Part shown: piece after piece, positions 48,064-57,563 of the stretch | Position numbering within the stretch: the first letter of the stretch is position 1 | Layout of the letters: every line of letters begins with the position of its first letter | Assembly: GCF_000010725.1 (NCBI RefSeq) | Contig: NC_013857.1 | Span: 490,001 to 554,000 of the forward strand | Reading direction: 5' to 3' | Length of the DNA stretch: 64,000 nucleotides | Source of the DNA: Azospirillum sp. B510 | GTDB lineage: Bacteria > Pseudomonadota > Alphaproteobacteria > Azospirillales > Azospirillaceae | The notes under the pieces: model-generated | What the model was told of the DNA's origin: nothing | Databases searched by the model: none | What the model saw: the letters and a program-made list of their open reading frames with translations, nothing else | Position numbers and translations under genes: made by a program

Positions 48064-48837
48064 ATGACGAACGCCTACCCCCCGCCCCGCCCCCCCCATG
48101 GCTTGGGGCCGGTTTCCGGCTGGATCCATTCGGTCGAGACCGGCGGCACCGTGGACGGGCCGGGAATCCGCTATGTCCTGTTCATGTCGGGTTGCCCGCT
48201 GCGCTGCCTCTACTGCCACAATCCCGACACCCAGCACATGCATGACGGGACGCGGACGACCTCGACCGAGATCCTCGAGGACATCGCGCTCTATGCCGAA
48301 TTCCTCAAGCGCGCCCATGGCGGGCTGACCCTGAGCGGCGGCGAGCCGCTGGTGCAGCCCGAATTCACCGCCGCCATCCTGCGCGGGGCGAAGGCGCTGG
48401 GCCTGCACACCGCACTCGACACCTCCGGCTTCCTCGGCAACCATGCCGACGATCTGCTGCTGGAGGATGTCGACCTCGTCCTGCTCGACATCAAGGCCTT
48501 TTCGGAAAAGACCTATCGCCCCCTGACCGGCGTTCCGCTGCGCCCCACCCTGGAATTCGCCGAGCGGCTGGCCGGGCTGAACAAGCGCATCTGGCTGCGC
48601 TATGTGCTGGTCCCCGGCCTGACCGACGATGCCGCCGAGATCGACGGTCTGGCCGACTTCGTCGCCGGACTCGGCGTGGTCGACCGGGTCGATGTGCTGC
48701 CCTTCCACAAGATGGGCGAGCATAAATGGAAGTCGCTCGGCCGCAAATACATGCTGACCGATACCGAACCGCCGTCGCGCGACCTGGTGGAACGGGTGCG
48801 GGGGCAGTTCCAGGCGAAGGGCCTGCGGGCCGACTGA
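48064..48837 (+). CDS. pflA: Pyruvate formate-lyase activating enzyme
   Basis: A 257-residue radical-SAM protein with the CxxxCxxC cluster motif in MSGCPLRCLYCHNPDTQ and the SAM-binding LSGGEPLVQPEF. It creates the glycyl radical on PflB with a [4Fe-4S] cluster. Start ATG 48064 (MTNAYPPPRPPHG); an upstream frame to 48019 is less likely. Paired with pflB; needs SUF-made clusters. Confidence 0.95.
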   Translation: MTNAYPPPRPPHGLGPVSGWIHSVETGGTVDGPGIRYVLFMSGCPLRCLYCHNPDTQHMHDGTRTTSTEILEDIALYAEFLKRAHGGLTLSGGEPLVQPEFTAAILRGAKALGLHTALDTSGFLGNHADDLLLEDVDLVLLDIKAFSEKTYRPLTGVPLRPTLEFAERLAGLNKRIWLRYVLVPGLTDDAAEIDGLADFVAGLGVVDRVDVLPFHKMGEHKWKSLGRKYMLTDTEPPSRDLVERVRGQFQAKGLRAD

Positions 48838-48953
48838 TCTCTCTCCGAAAACGTCATCGGCGCGTCATCAAGGCGACACGACGCCGTCACGCTCCTGCGC
48901 CAGATAACCCCTTTGGAATTCGCTCGGGTTTCAAACTGGGGGGCTCTTAATCA

Positions 48954-51485
48954 ATGCAGATGATACGCCGCGTGGAGCGGTTCAGGACAGCGTTGCTGTC
49001 CGCGACCGGCCTCGCCTCTCTCGTCCTGTCCACCTGCGGGGCCGCGATGGGGGTCGCCTCCGCCCAGACCGTGGACAGCGTGACGGTCGGCGGCTCCAGC
49101 TTCGTCAACCAGGGGCTGGTCGGTGTCGGCCGGATCGGCGCCGCCACCCGCGACAAGTATGGCGAAACCTTCGGCTCGATGTCGGGGCTGACCTTCGACG
49201 CCAGTTCCTGGCGGCGCAGCGGCGACAGCTACAGCGGCATCATGTTCGCCCTGCCCGACCGCGGCTACAACGTCACCGGCACCACGGACTACCGCCCGCG
49301 CTTCAACACGCTGGCCCTGTCGCTGACGCCCTATTACGGCAGCGCGGCACTGGCCGCCGGCGGCGGGCAGCAGTCGCAGATCGGACTGAGCCTGATCGAC
49401 ACCACCCTGCTGACGGAGGCGAACGGCACCGTCACCACCGGCATGGACCCGCAGCCGCGCACCGGCGTGCGCGCGGCCGCGAACGGACTGCCGGCCCTGC
49501 CGCAGGCCGCCAACGGCAAGATCAGCCTCGACACCGAGGGCATCGCCCGGCTTGCCGACGGCAGCTTCTACATCAGCGACGAATACGGCCCCTACATCTA
49601 CCATTTCTCGGCCGCCGGCCGGATGATCTCGGCGGTGCAGCCGCCGCCGGCGCTGCTGCCGGTGCGCAACGGCGGGCTCGATTTCTCGTCCAACAACCCG
49701 GCCGCCGGCCAGCCGGCGCCCACCCCGGCCGACCCTGTCACCGGCCGGCAGAACAACCAGGGGCTCGAAGGCCTGTCGCTGACGCCGGACAAGACCAAGC
49801 TGGCGACGCTGCTGCAAAGCGCCACCCGCCAGGACGGCGGTACCGGCGGCAGCAGCGCCACCCGGCGCAACACCCGCCTGCTGATCTATGACGTGTCCGC
49901 CAACCCGGACAGCCCGGCGCTGGTCGGGCATTATGTCGTGCCGCTCCCCACCTTCCGCTCGGGAAACAACACGCTGGTGGCGGCCCAGAGCGAGATGCTG
50001 GCGCTGAACGACAAGCAGTTCCTCGTCCTTTCGCGCGACAGCAACAACGGCCAGGGGCTGAGCGGCACCAACTCGCTCTACCGCAGCATCGACATCGTCG
50101 ATGTGTCGAACGCCACCAATCTGGTCGGCTCCGTCTATGAGGGCACGACCCCGGTCGCCCCCGGCGGCAATCTGGTGGCGTCGGTGACGCCGGTGTCCTA
50201 CACCCAGTTCCTCAGCATCAACAACAACGGCCAGCTGGCGAAGTTCGGGCTGCACAATGGCGGCGCCCAGGACGTCAATCTGCTGTCGGAAAAATGGGAG
50301 GCGATGGGGCTGCTGCCGGCGCTCGACGCCGCCCGGCCGGACGATTTCTTCCTGTTCGTCGGCAACGACAACGACTTCCTGACCCGCAACGGCTTTCAGG
50401 TCGGCGCCCCCTATGACGCCGGGGCCAATGTCGACACCATGCTGCTGGTCTACCGGCTGACCCTGCCGACCTATGTCGATCCGCTCGCCATCGAATCGCT
50501 GCGTCAGACCGCCCTGCCGCTGGCACGCGGCCTCGGCAACGCATCGGTGGCGATGGCCGATTCGGCGTCGCGCTCGGTCCGCAGCCATCTGAGCGGCCTG
50601 CGCTTCCTGGGCGGCTCCGGCGAAGGCGGAGGCGATCCGGCAACCGGCGGCCCAGTGATCAACGGATGGGTCGGCGGACAGCTCGGCTTCAACCGCGCCG
50701 ACGACACCGGCATGGCGGCCGGTGCCGACACGGACTCGCGCAACGGGCAGGTCGGCGCCGACATCCGCATCACCGAGAACATCGTCGCCGGTTTCGCGGT
50801 CGGCGCCGCCCGCAACAGCCTGTCCTTCGGCGACACCGGCAGCGCCAAGGTGCGCTCCGCCTCGATCAGCCCCTATGTCGCCGGCAGCTACGGCAAGGTC
50901 TTCGGCAGCCTGTCGGGCACCTACTCCTTCGACGATTACGACAAGATCGCCCGCAACACCGGCGCCTACGGCCTGACCGCCCGCGGCGAGACCAAGGGGC
51001 GCAGCTGGTCGGTCGGCGTCGATGGCGGCTATGATCTCGGCGAGGGGGCTTGGTCGTTCGGCCCGGTCGCGGCGGCGCGCTACACCCGCGCCACCATCGA
51101 CGGCTATACGGAAACCGAGGCGATCCACCTGAACGGCATCCTGCCGAGCCAGACCCAGCGCGGCTGGAGCTGGGAATTCGGCGGCCAGGCCGCCCACCGC
51201 TTCGAGACCGAGAGTGCGGCGATCATCCCGCAGGCCCGGCTCAGCTACGAATGGAACCGCGTGCGCGGGGCCGAGACGCTGGGCGCCACCCTCGCCAACC
51301 GCACCACCAGCAGCCTGGGAACGGTGACCCGGACCTTCGGCACGCCCGAGTGGAGCGGATTGAGGGCCGGTGCCGGCGTCACGCTGCTGAGCGGCGCCGT
51401 GGCCTGGCAAGTCGGCTATGATGGCAAGTTCGGCCACGACAACCGCGACCACAGCGTCTTCACCTCGGTCGGCTACCGGTTCTAG
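48954..51485 (+). CDS. Esterase-like phytase passenger fused to an autotransporter beta-barrel
   Basis: An 843-residue surface protein. A long signal peptide (RFRTALLSATGLASLVLSTC... with cleavage after ASAQ) is followed by an 'esterase-like activity of phytase' beta-propeller domain (about 55-520: SGLTFDASSWRRSGDSYSG, LDTEGIARLADGSFYISDE, GLEGLSLTPDKTKL, LVLSRDSNNGQG). From about residue 560 comes a type V autotransporter barrel (GWVGGQLGFNRADDTG, VDGGYDLGEGAWSFGPVAAA) ending in Phe (TSVGYRF). It is predicted to display a phosphatase- or phytase-like domain on the cell surface. Start ATG 48954; 48960 is an alternative. Monocistronic. Confidence 0.88.
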   Translation: MQMIRRVERFRTALLSATGLASLVLSTCGAAMGVASAQTVDSVTVGGSSFVNQGLVGVGRIGAATRDKYGETFGSMSGLTFDASSWRRSGDSYSGIMFALPDRGYNVTGTTDYRPRFNTLALSLTPYYGSAALAAGGGQQSQIGLSLIDTTLLTEANGTVTTGMDPQPRTGVRAAANGLPALPQAANGKISLDTEGIARLADGSFYISDEYGPYIYHFSAAGRMISAVQPPPALLPVRNGGLDFSSNNPAAGQPAPTPADPVTGRQNNQGLEGLSLTPDKTKLATLLQSATRQDGGTGGSSATRRNTRLLIYDVSANPDSPALVGHYVVPLPTFRSGNNTLVAAQSEMLALNDKQFLVLSRDSNNGQGLSGTNSLYRSIDIVDVSNATNLVGSVYEGTTPVAPGGNLVASVTPVSYTQFLSINNNGQLAKFGLHNGGAQDVNLLSEKWEAMGLLPALDAARPDDFFLFVGNDNDFLTRNGFQVGAPYDAGANVDTMLLVYRLTLPTYVDPLAIESLRQTALPLARGLGNASVAMADSASRSVRSHLSGLRFLGGSGEGGGDPATGGPVINGWVGGQLGFNRADDTGMAAGADTDSRNGQVGADIRITENIVAGFAVGAARNSLSFGDTGSAKVRSASISPYVAGSYGKVFGSLSGTYSFDDYDKIARNTGAYGLTARGETKGRSWSVGVDGGYDLGEGAWSFGPVAAARYTRATIDGYTETEAIHLNGILPSQTQRGWSWEFGGQAAHRFETESAAIIPQARLSYEWNRVRGAETLGATLANRTTSSLGTVTRTFGTPEWSGLRAGAGVTLLSGAVAWQVGYDGKFGHDNRDHSVFTSVGYRF

Positions 51486-51690
51486 AGTGCGATCGTTTCA
51501 AGCGGTATCACTTGAAACGCGAATCACACGGAAAATCAAATACTTAGAGTCTGTCTGGTGCCTCAGTAAGCACCAGGCAGACTCTAGAGTGTGATCGGTT
51601 CCGGTGGAAACGCCTGGACCACCGGTCACACGCAAAAGCACAAGGCCCGGAGCCTGTCGGATGCCTCAACAGGCATCCGACAGGCTCCGG
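51481..51690. repeat. Two tandem intergenic repeat units with strong hairpins
   Basis: Two related units of about 105 bases fill the 317-base spacer 51486-51802. Each begins TCTAGAGTG-Y-GATCG, runs through a small dyad (TTTCAAG...CTTGAAA in unit 1; TCCGGTGG...CCACCGG in unit 2) and a YCACACG block, and ends in a long hairpin. The hairpin of unit 1 has arms 51545-51561 and 51570-51586 with one G-T pair; that of unit 2 is perfect over 20 bp (51647-51666 with 51671-51690) around CAAC. Hairpins can also terminate the convergent genes. Confidence 0.75.
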
Positions 51691-51802
51691 AATAACCGGA
51701 CGTCAGGCCATTCACGGCACGAGGAACGTTCGAAGACGCCGCGACGACGAACATGCCGCGCAAACCCTGGGCGCTCACCGTCGGGTGAACAAATCCGGGA
51801 TG

Positions 51803-53344
51803 TCAGACTTCGGCTCTCCTCGCCGGCTCGCGGTCGGAACAACGCCCCTCGTTGGCATTTTCGGTTTGCGAACCGCGGCGGCCAAGGAGGACGAGGACAA
51901 CAAGGGCCGACAGCAATGTGATGGCGACGAGCATCATGCTCAAATGCCGGAAGGCGACCGCATAGCTCTCGTGGATATCCGATTGCGTCAGGTTGGGCAG
52001 GATTTCCGATGCTCCCCGGACATCGCCTATCGCGAGTCTTTGAGCGGCTTGCGATGCATCCTGTTCGTACCGCGGAATCGCGGCGGCCAACCGGGCCTTC
52101 GCAAGGGCGGCGAGGACGGCATGCACGATTGCCAGCGCGACGCCCTCTCCCGCCACGCGTGTCGTGCTGAAAATCCCGGTCGCCATGCCGGCACGCTCCT
52201 TGGGCACGACGCTGACGGAAAGCCCGTCCATGAGCCCCCACGGCAGGCCGGTGCCGATGCCGATAACGAGCATCGGCAGGATCACGTCGATTCCGCCAGA
52301 CGCGGGATCGACGCGGCCGAGCCAGAACAGTCCGATCGCCGCCACCAACAGGCCGGCAGCGGAAAGAAGGCCGGCCGGAAGCCAGCGGACAAGGTACGAT
52401 GCCGCGAGAGGCACGACCAGCATCGGGGCGGACAAGGCGACGAGCAGCAGCCCGGCGTCGACCTCGCCAAGCCCGGCCACCCCGATGAAGCGCAACGGCA
52501 GCAGGACGAGAAGAACGACGTAGCAATAACAGGTGGCGACCGGCAGAATCTGCACGCCGACAAAGCGGGGATAACGGAAAAGCGACAGGTCGAGCATTGG
52601 GCTCTTTGATCGCGTTTCGACGAGGATTAAGGCGGCAAGCATCGCAGCCGAACCAGCCAGCGACGCCACCACGATCGGGCTGTTCCAGCCGATCTCGGGG
52701 GCCTCGATCACGCCATAGGTGAAAAGCCCCAGCATCGCCGTAAAGACGAGCGCGCCGGCATGATCGAGGCCAACCGCGTCGGGATCCCGGCTTTCCCGCA
52801 TCCTCCTGGCGGTCAGGAGCAGCGCGAGCAGGCCGATGATCGTTCCCGACAGGAATATCGCCCGCCAGCCGAAGGCCGCGATCAGGACGCCGGCCAGAAG
52901 GGGGCCGAAGGCCAACCCGACACCGAACGTCGTGCCGAGCAGGCTGAAGGCCCAGGTCCGCGCCCGGCCTTCGAACTCCTGCGCGAGCGCCGCCGCCGCC
53001 GCGAAGCCTTGCCCGGCACGGAGGAGATCAAGAACGAGGATCGACGGAGCCAGGCTCAAAGCCAGAGAGAGGCTTACGAATGCGACGATGCCCATCATGA
53101 AAAGCCGCTTGCGGCCGAACTGATCGGCCAGGGCTCCCGCGGCCATGAGCGAGCTGCCGAATGTCAGCATGAATGCGTTGGTGATCCAATTCAGCGCGGC
53201 AGGGCCGCCACCAAGATCACCGCCGATCGCCGGCGTGGCGACCGCTCCGCCGGCGAAGCCGAGCGGCAGGGCCAGCGCGGCCAGGCAGACCGCCATCAGG
53301 ACCCACATCCTGTTGGTTGGGGTTTCAGCCGAGACAGTCGACAT
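51803..53344 (-). CDS. MFS drug-efflux-type transporter (14 TM, EmrB/QacA-like)
   Basis: A 513-residue inner-membrane protein with about 14 helices. Motif A is present as GALADQFGRKRLFMMG, and the TM5 region reads LLGTTFGVGLAFGPLLAGVL, the motif C of drug:H+ antiporters of the DHA2 family. It probably exports a toxic organic compound. Start 53344 (MSTVSAETPTNRMWV) with GGAGA. It is divergent from a LysR gene (138 bases), the usual layout for a regulated efflux gene. Confidence 0.88.
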   Translation of the reverse strand: MSTVSAETPTNRMWVLMAVCLAALALPLGFAGGAVATPAIGGDLGGGPAALNWITNAFMLTFGSSLMAAGALADQFGRKRLFMMGIVAFVSLSLALSLAPSILVLDLLRAGQGFAAAAALAQEFEGRARTWAFSLLGTTFGVGLAFGPLLAGVLIAAFGWRAIFLSGTIIGLLALLLTARRMRESRDPDAVGLDHAGALVFTAMLGLFTYGVIEAPEIGWNSPIVVASLAGSAAMLAALILVETRSKSPMLDLSLFRYPRFVGVQILPVATCYCYVVLLVLLPLRFIGVAGLGEVDAGLLLVALSAPMLVVPLAASYLVRWLPAGLLSAAGLLVAAIGLFWLGRVDPASGGIDVILPMLVIGIGTGLPWGLMDGLSVSVVPKERAGMATGIFSTTRVAGEGVALAIVHAVLAALAKARLAAAIPRYEQDASQAAQRLAIGDVRGASEILPNLTQSDIHESYAVAFRHLSMMLVAITLLSALVVLVLLGRRGSQTENANEGRCSDREPARRAEV

Positions 53345-53482
53345 ATAAGGGTCTCCATCGCTGGGTTGGGAGCGCGACGCAGACACTGATGCAGCCGCCA
53401 GACAGACCTATCGCGGAGCGCAATCGCGATAAACGGCCAGAAACTCCATTGATTGCGGAATTGAATTCTTTAATATGATGGG

Positions 53483-54376
53483 ATGGACAGCTTGAGCAGC
53501 CTCATCGCCTTCGTGCAGGCAGCGGAAGATCTGAGCTTCGTGGCCGCCGGCCGCAAACTTGGAATCTCCGCCTCAGCCGTCGGCAAGAGCATCGCGAAGC
53601 TGGAGGAGAGCGCCGGCACCCGGCTGTTTCATCGCACGACGAGGCGTGTTTCGCTGACGGAGGAGGGCGCAGCCTTCCATGAGCGGTGCCGTCGTATTCT
53701 CGATGATCTTCGCGACGCCGAAACGATGTTGTCGAATGCGACTGGCATCCCGCGCGGCAGGCTGCGGGTGAGCGTGCCGACGATCGGCTATCATTTCCTT
53801 CTGCCGGTCATCCCCGAATTCCGTCGTCTTTACCCCGACATAGAACTCGACATCGACTTCAACGATCGTCTGATCGATGTTGTCGAGGAGGGTTTGGATG
53901 CGGTGATCCGCAGCGGTCCCCTGACGGATTCAAGCCTGATGTCGCGCCGGCTCGGGCCGTTCCGCTTCGTCCTCTGCGCCTCCCCGTCCTATCTGGAGCG
54001 GAAGGGTATCCCACGACATCTTCACGAGTTGGAGAAGCATGACTGCCTCCGGTTCCGCTTTCCCACCTCGGGCAAGATCCAGGCGTGGCGGTTCCGGGAC
54101 GCGGCCGGGGTCGATCCCTTCCGCCGTCCGTCGCCCCTGACCTGCAACAACATGGAGGCATTGCGGGGAGCGGCGACCGCCGGTTTGGGCATCGCCTACA
54201 TGCCGGATTTCCTGGCGCGGGACGATGTGGACGCCGGCCGGCTCCACACCGTACTCGATGCCCATCTGGTCGATCAGGGACAGTTCAGCATTCTATGGCC
54301 GTCCAACCGGCTCGTGTCACCCCGCCTGCGCACGTTCATCGACCACATGGCGGACACACTTTTCCGTTCCAACTGA
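53483..54376 (+). CDS. LysR-family regulator of the efflux gene
   Basis: A 297-residue LysR protein: helix-turn-helix at residues 1-60 (FVAAGRKLGISASAVGKSIA, RLFHRTTRRVSLTEEG) and a periplasmic-binding-type effector domain (GRLRVSVPTIGYHFLLPVI through GLGIAYMPDFLARDDV). It resembles the DsdC/YafC-like LysR group next to MFS pumps and likely controls the divergent transporter. Confidence 0.93.
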   Translation: MDSLSSLIAFVQAAEDLSFVAAGRKLGISASAVGKSIAKLEESAGTRLFHRTTRRVSLTEEGAAFHERCRRILDDLRDAETMLSNATGIPRGRLRVSVPTIGYHFLLPVIPEFRRLYPDIELDIDFNDRLIDVVEEGLDAVIRSGPLTDSSLMSRRLGPFRFVLCASPSYLERKGIPRHLHELEKHDCLRFRFPTSGKIQAWRFRDAAGVDPFRRPSPLTCNNMEALRGAATAGLGIAYMPDFLARDDVDAGRLHTVLDAHLVDQGQFSILWPSNRLVSPRLRTFIDHMADTLFRSN

Positions 54377-54406
54377 AAAGGAAAGGGCCATGCCACCCCG
54401 ACGGGA

Positions 54407-55930
54407 TCAGGCCGGGCGGATCGCCTGGGCGAAGGTGAACAGCATGGCCGGATCGACCGCCTTCTTCACCTGGGCGAGCCGGGCGAGATTCTCGCCGTAA
54501 TAGGCCTGCTGCCAGTCGGCCAGCGACGGGTCGGGAAAATTCTGGAAGGCCCCCGCCGCCCTGGTCCGGCGGTTGACGTCGTCATAGAAGCGCTGCTGCC
54601 ACTCCAGCGCCTGCTCGACCAGCAGGACCGAATCGGTCGGCCGCCACCAGTTGGCCTCGACGGAGAACAGCCAGTCATAGCCGCGATGGACATAGGCGGT
54701 GTCGGTCGGCCCGACCTTGTTGATGGCGCCACCGACCTGGAAGAACTTGAAAGCCACCGGCATCGAGGTGGCGGGCATCCTCGCCGCCCAATCGAACATC
54801 GCGGCGATGGCGTCGTCGCCGATGTTCGCCGCCGTCATGTAGCTGGATTTCTCCTGATAGTAATAGGGGAAGGTGGTCTCGGTCAGGAAATCCTGGCCCT
54901 CCCAGTAGGGCACATTTTCCTTAACTTCCGACTTGCTCCAGTCGATCAGCTCCCAGGTCGATTGGAAGATCTCCTTAAGCGTCTTGTCGGATTTGTGCAG
55001 CTGGCCGAGGATCGACAGCTTGAGCGGCACGTTGGCGCAGCGCTGCTGCCAGCTGGGGATGGTGACGTTGATCTTGCTGCCGAACCCGTCGGGTGCCGAC
55101 GCCAGCTCGGTCAGCAACAGTTTCAGGACCTTCGGCATATCCTTGGTCCAGACCAGATCGAAAACCGTCACCGGCTCCACCGGATGGGTTTGCAGGGTGA
55201 AGGAGGTGTTGATGCCGAAGTTCCCGCCGGCGCCGCCACGGCAGGCCCAATAGAGGGCCGACTCGGTATTGCCATCGGCCTTGACGTGGCTGCCATCGGC
55301 CGTCACCAGCTCCGTCGCCCGCAGCAGGTCCGACGCCATGCCGAACTTGCGCATGTTGAAGCCGATGCCGCCACCGAGCAGGAAGCCGGCGGCGCCGACC
55401 GAATCGCAGCGTCCATGGGTGATGGTGCGGCCCAGCCGTTCCATCTGCTTATAGACCAGCGAGTTGAGCGTGCCGCCCTGCACCGTCACCAGCCCGTCCG
55501 ACCCCGTCACCGGTTCCGCCCCCGCCATCAACGTCATGTCGATCAGCAGACCGGGCGTGGTGGAAAAGCCGGCGTAGTTGTGTCCGCCGGACCGCACGGC
55601 GAAGGGCATCGCCTGCTCCTTCACCCATTTGATGCAGGCCTGGACGTCCTGGGGCGTCGTGCAACGGGCGATGCCGGCCGGCAGGGTGGCGCCATAGCGC
55701 AGGTTGTTCGGCCGGCAGACATCGGCGAAGAAGGGATCCTCGGGCCGCAGCACGCCGCCCTTCACCAGCTTCGCCAGATCGGACCAGGCCGAGAGCGGTG
55801 GGCAATAGGCCGCACCCGTCTCCAGCGCGAGGGCGGAGCCCGGCATCAGCCGAACCGCGGCGGCCGCCCCGGCGAAACGGCCGGCACCGACAAGGAAATT
55901 GCGGCGGGAAGCGTGCAGTCCGAGCGCCAT
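54407..55930 (-). CDS. Tat-exported FAD-linked oxidoreductase, berberine-bridge-enzyme-like
   Basis: A 507-residue secreted flavoprotein. The Tat signal SRRNFLVGAG lies at residues 8-17 (R9-R10). The FAD-binding PCMH domain spans about 75-250 and has both attachment residues for bicovalent FAD, H117 in RSGGHNYAGFS and C175 in HGRCDSVGAAGFLLGGG; a BBE segment (YYGENLARLAQVKKAVDP) closes the C-terminus. The family oxidises oligosaccharides or alkaloid-like substrates with O2. The start at 55930 gives a compact Tat signal; 55954 is an alternative. A dyad TCATTATCTTAATGA (55973-55987) stands upstream. Confidence 0.9.
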   Translation of the reverse strand: MALGLHASRRNFLVGAGRFAGAAAAVRLMPGSALALETGAAYCPPLSAWSDLAKLVKGGVLRPEDPFFADVCRPNNLRYGATLPAGIARCTTPQDVQACIKWVKEQAMPFAVRSGGHNYAGFSTTPGLLIDMTLMAGAEPVTGSDGLVTVQGGTLNSLVYKQMERLGRTITHGRCDSVGAAGFLLGGGIGFNMRKFGMASDLLRATELVTADGSHVKADGNTESALYWACRGGAGGNFGINTSFTLQTHPVEPVTVFDLVWTKDMPKVLKLLLTELASAPDGFGSKINVTIPSWQQRCANVPLKLSILGQLHKSDKTLKEIFQSTWELIDWSKSEVKENVPYWEGQDFLTETTFPYYYQEKSSYMTAANIGDDAIAAMFDWAARMPATSMPVAFKFFQVGGAINKVGPTDTAYVHRGYDWLFSVEANWWRPTDSVLLVEQALEWQQRFYDDVNRRTRAAGAFQNFPDPSLADWQQAYYGENLARLAQVKKAVDPAMLFTFAQAIRPA

Positions 55931-55972
55931 GAGCCTGTCCACCCTGCGTATCATGGTTGTGTTTTTCGGAAC

Positions 55973-55987
55973 TCATTATCTTAATGA
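55973..55987. promoter_or_regulatory. Dyad in the promoter of the flavoprotein gene
   Basis: TCATTA-TCT-TAATGA has perfect 6-bp arms in an AT-rich stretch 43 bases upstream of the chosen start. Candidate operator; regulator unknown. Confidence 0.35.
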
Positions 55988-56064
55988 TAACAAAATTCCG
56001 TCAACCATGCTTGCGGAAGCGGTGCAGGCTCCGCCCATTCCCGTTTTGGGGAATGAAACCTCCC

Positions 56065-57129
56065 CTACCCCTTCACCACCGGCCGGGTGCTGCCACGGAT
56101 CACCAGTTCGCAGTCGAGATTGTGGTGCTTCTGGGTGACGCGGACACCGTCCAGCGCCGCCAGGATCTGCTTGGCGCTGAGGCGGCCGATCTCCCGCTGC
56201 GGCGGACGGACGGTGGTCAGCGGCGGGGGGCAGGAGTTGCTGAAGGGCAGATCGCCGAATCCGACCACCGCCAGATCCTCCGGAACGCGCAGGTCGCGAC
56301 GGGTGACCTCGAACAGCACGCCCAGCGCCAGCGCGTCGTTGGAGCAGACCACCCCGTCGATGTCGGGATGACGGGTCAGGATCTCGTCGATCAGCCAGCG
56401 GCCGACCTCGGTGGTGGCGGCGTCGGGAACGGTGAAGTCGATGGGATCGTGCAGGCCGCGCCGCATCACCTCGGCGTCATAGCCGTCGGTGCGGCTGCGC
56501 ACGCGCAAATCCTGGTGGGCGGCGGCGCCGATATAGGCGACCTTGCGGCTGCCCTGGTCATAGAGATGGCTGGTCTGCATGCGGCCGACCTCGAAATGCG
56601 AGAATCCGACGCTGATGCCGACCGCCTCGCCGGGATGGCCGGGCATGTCCCACATCTCCACCACCGGCACGCCGCAGGAGGCCAGCATGGCGCGGGTCCG
56701 TTCGGTGTGGTGGAACCCGGTCACCACCATCGCCGCCGGCGACCAGGCGAGGAAGGCGCGGATCAGCCCCTCCTCCTCCTCCGGGCTGAATTCGCTGACG
56801 CCCAGCAGGGTCTGGTAATGCGCCGCCTGGAACATGCCCTGCAACGTGTTGTAGGTCTCGGCGAAGAAGGAATTGAGGATGGACGGCAGGATGACGCCGA
56901 CGGTGCGGCTGCGGGCGGCGGCGAGGCTGCCGGCGACCAGATTGGGCACATAGCCCATCTCGTCGATCACCCGGGCGATGCGTTCGGCAAGATGGCGCGA
57001 CACCGCCTCCGGCCGGCGGAGATAGAGTGAGACGGTGCTGGGCGACACGTCGGCGGCGGTCGCCACGTCGGTCATCGTCACCCGCTGGGTGCCGCGGCGT
57101 GCCCGCTTCCTGGTTTCGGTCGTCTGCAT
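56065..57129 (-). CDS. LacI-family regulator
   Basis: A 354-residue LacI-type repressor: helix-turn-helix at 17-62 (TMTDVATAADVSPSTVSLYL, hinge PNLVAGSLAAARSRTVGVI) and a periplasmic-binding-like effector domain with GVVCSNDALALGVLFEV and VVGFGDLPFSNSC. The closest look is to gluconate-type GntR/IdnR repressors. It ends the uxaB-hyp-lacI run on the minus strand (34 bases after the small gene) and probably controls uronate use. Confidence 0.93.
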   Translation of the reverse strand: MQTTETRKRARRGTQRVTMTDVATAADVSPSTVSLYLRRPEAVSRHLAERIARVIDEMGYVPNLVAGSLAAARSRTVGVILPSILNSFFAETYNTLQGMFQAAHYQTLLGVSEFSPEEEEGLIRAFLAWSPAAMVVTGFHHTERTRAMLASCGVPVVEMWDMPGHPGEAVGISVGFSHFEVGRMQTSHLYDQGSRKVAYIGAAAHQDLRVRSRTDGYDAEVMRRGLHDPIDFTVPDAATTEVGRWLIDEILTRHPDIDGVVCSNDALALGVLFEVTRRDLRVPEDLAVVGFGDLPFSNSCPPPLTTVRPPQREIGRLSAKQILAALDGVRVTQKHHNLDCELVIRGSTRPVVKG

Positions 57130-57163
57130 CGTCGGTCCTCCTCACGCGTCAAGAGGCGGCCGC

Positions 57164-57481
57164 TCAGTGCCGCGTCGGCGTATCGGCGGGAGCCGGGTCG
57201 CAAAGGCTCAGACCAGCCAGGGCCGCTATCGCTTCATGGACAAGCTGATAGGCGGCCTCGATCCGGCTGAGCGCCTCGTCGCACTCGGTCCCGTCGTCGC
57301 TGTCGCGCGTCTCCTGCCGGACGGCCCGGAACAGGTTCAGCGCCTCGCGGCCGATGATCCTATGGCTTGCCCGCAGGTTGCAATCCTCTTGCATCGCCAG
57401 CGGGATATGCAGAAGACGATGGCGCAGCACCGCGGCGTCGAGTTCCAGTTCGGCGATGCGCCGGCTCAGAAGGGGTGTCAT
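57164..57481 (-). CDS. Small hypothetical protein
   Basis: A 105-residue protein (MTPLLSRRIAELELDAAVLR) of mostly helical, Arg/Glu/Ala-rich composition with a Cys pair (DCNLRAS, ECDEALSR). No fold recognised. It lies between uxaB (82 bases) and lacI (34 bases), same strand, so it is probably co-transcribed with both. Confidence 0.5.
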   Translation of the reverse strand: MTPLLSRRIAELELDAAVLRHRLLHIPLAMQEDCNLRASHRIIGREALNLFRAVRQETRDSDDGTECDEALSRIEAAYQLVHEAIAALAGLSLCDPAPADTPTRH

Positions 57482-57563
57482 CGTTCCATACCTGCGGAGG
57501 CGGCCCCGATGGGCGCGCCCCCGTCTCATTGCCAAGGCGACCGGGTGGGTCAAGGCCGCCGGA

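Noticed and set aside
48951..51452. Long minus-strand open frame opposite the autotransporter gene
   Set aside because: The plus strand has signal peptide, passenger and barrel ending in Phe, whereas this frame shows only low-complexity Ala/Gly/Arg text.
51481..51690. CRISPR-like array
   Set aside because: Only two diverged units with internal hairpins and no regular spacers or cas genes.
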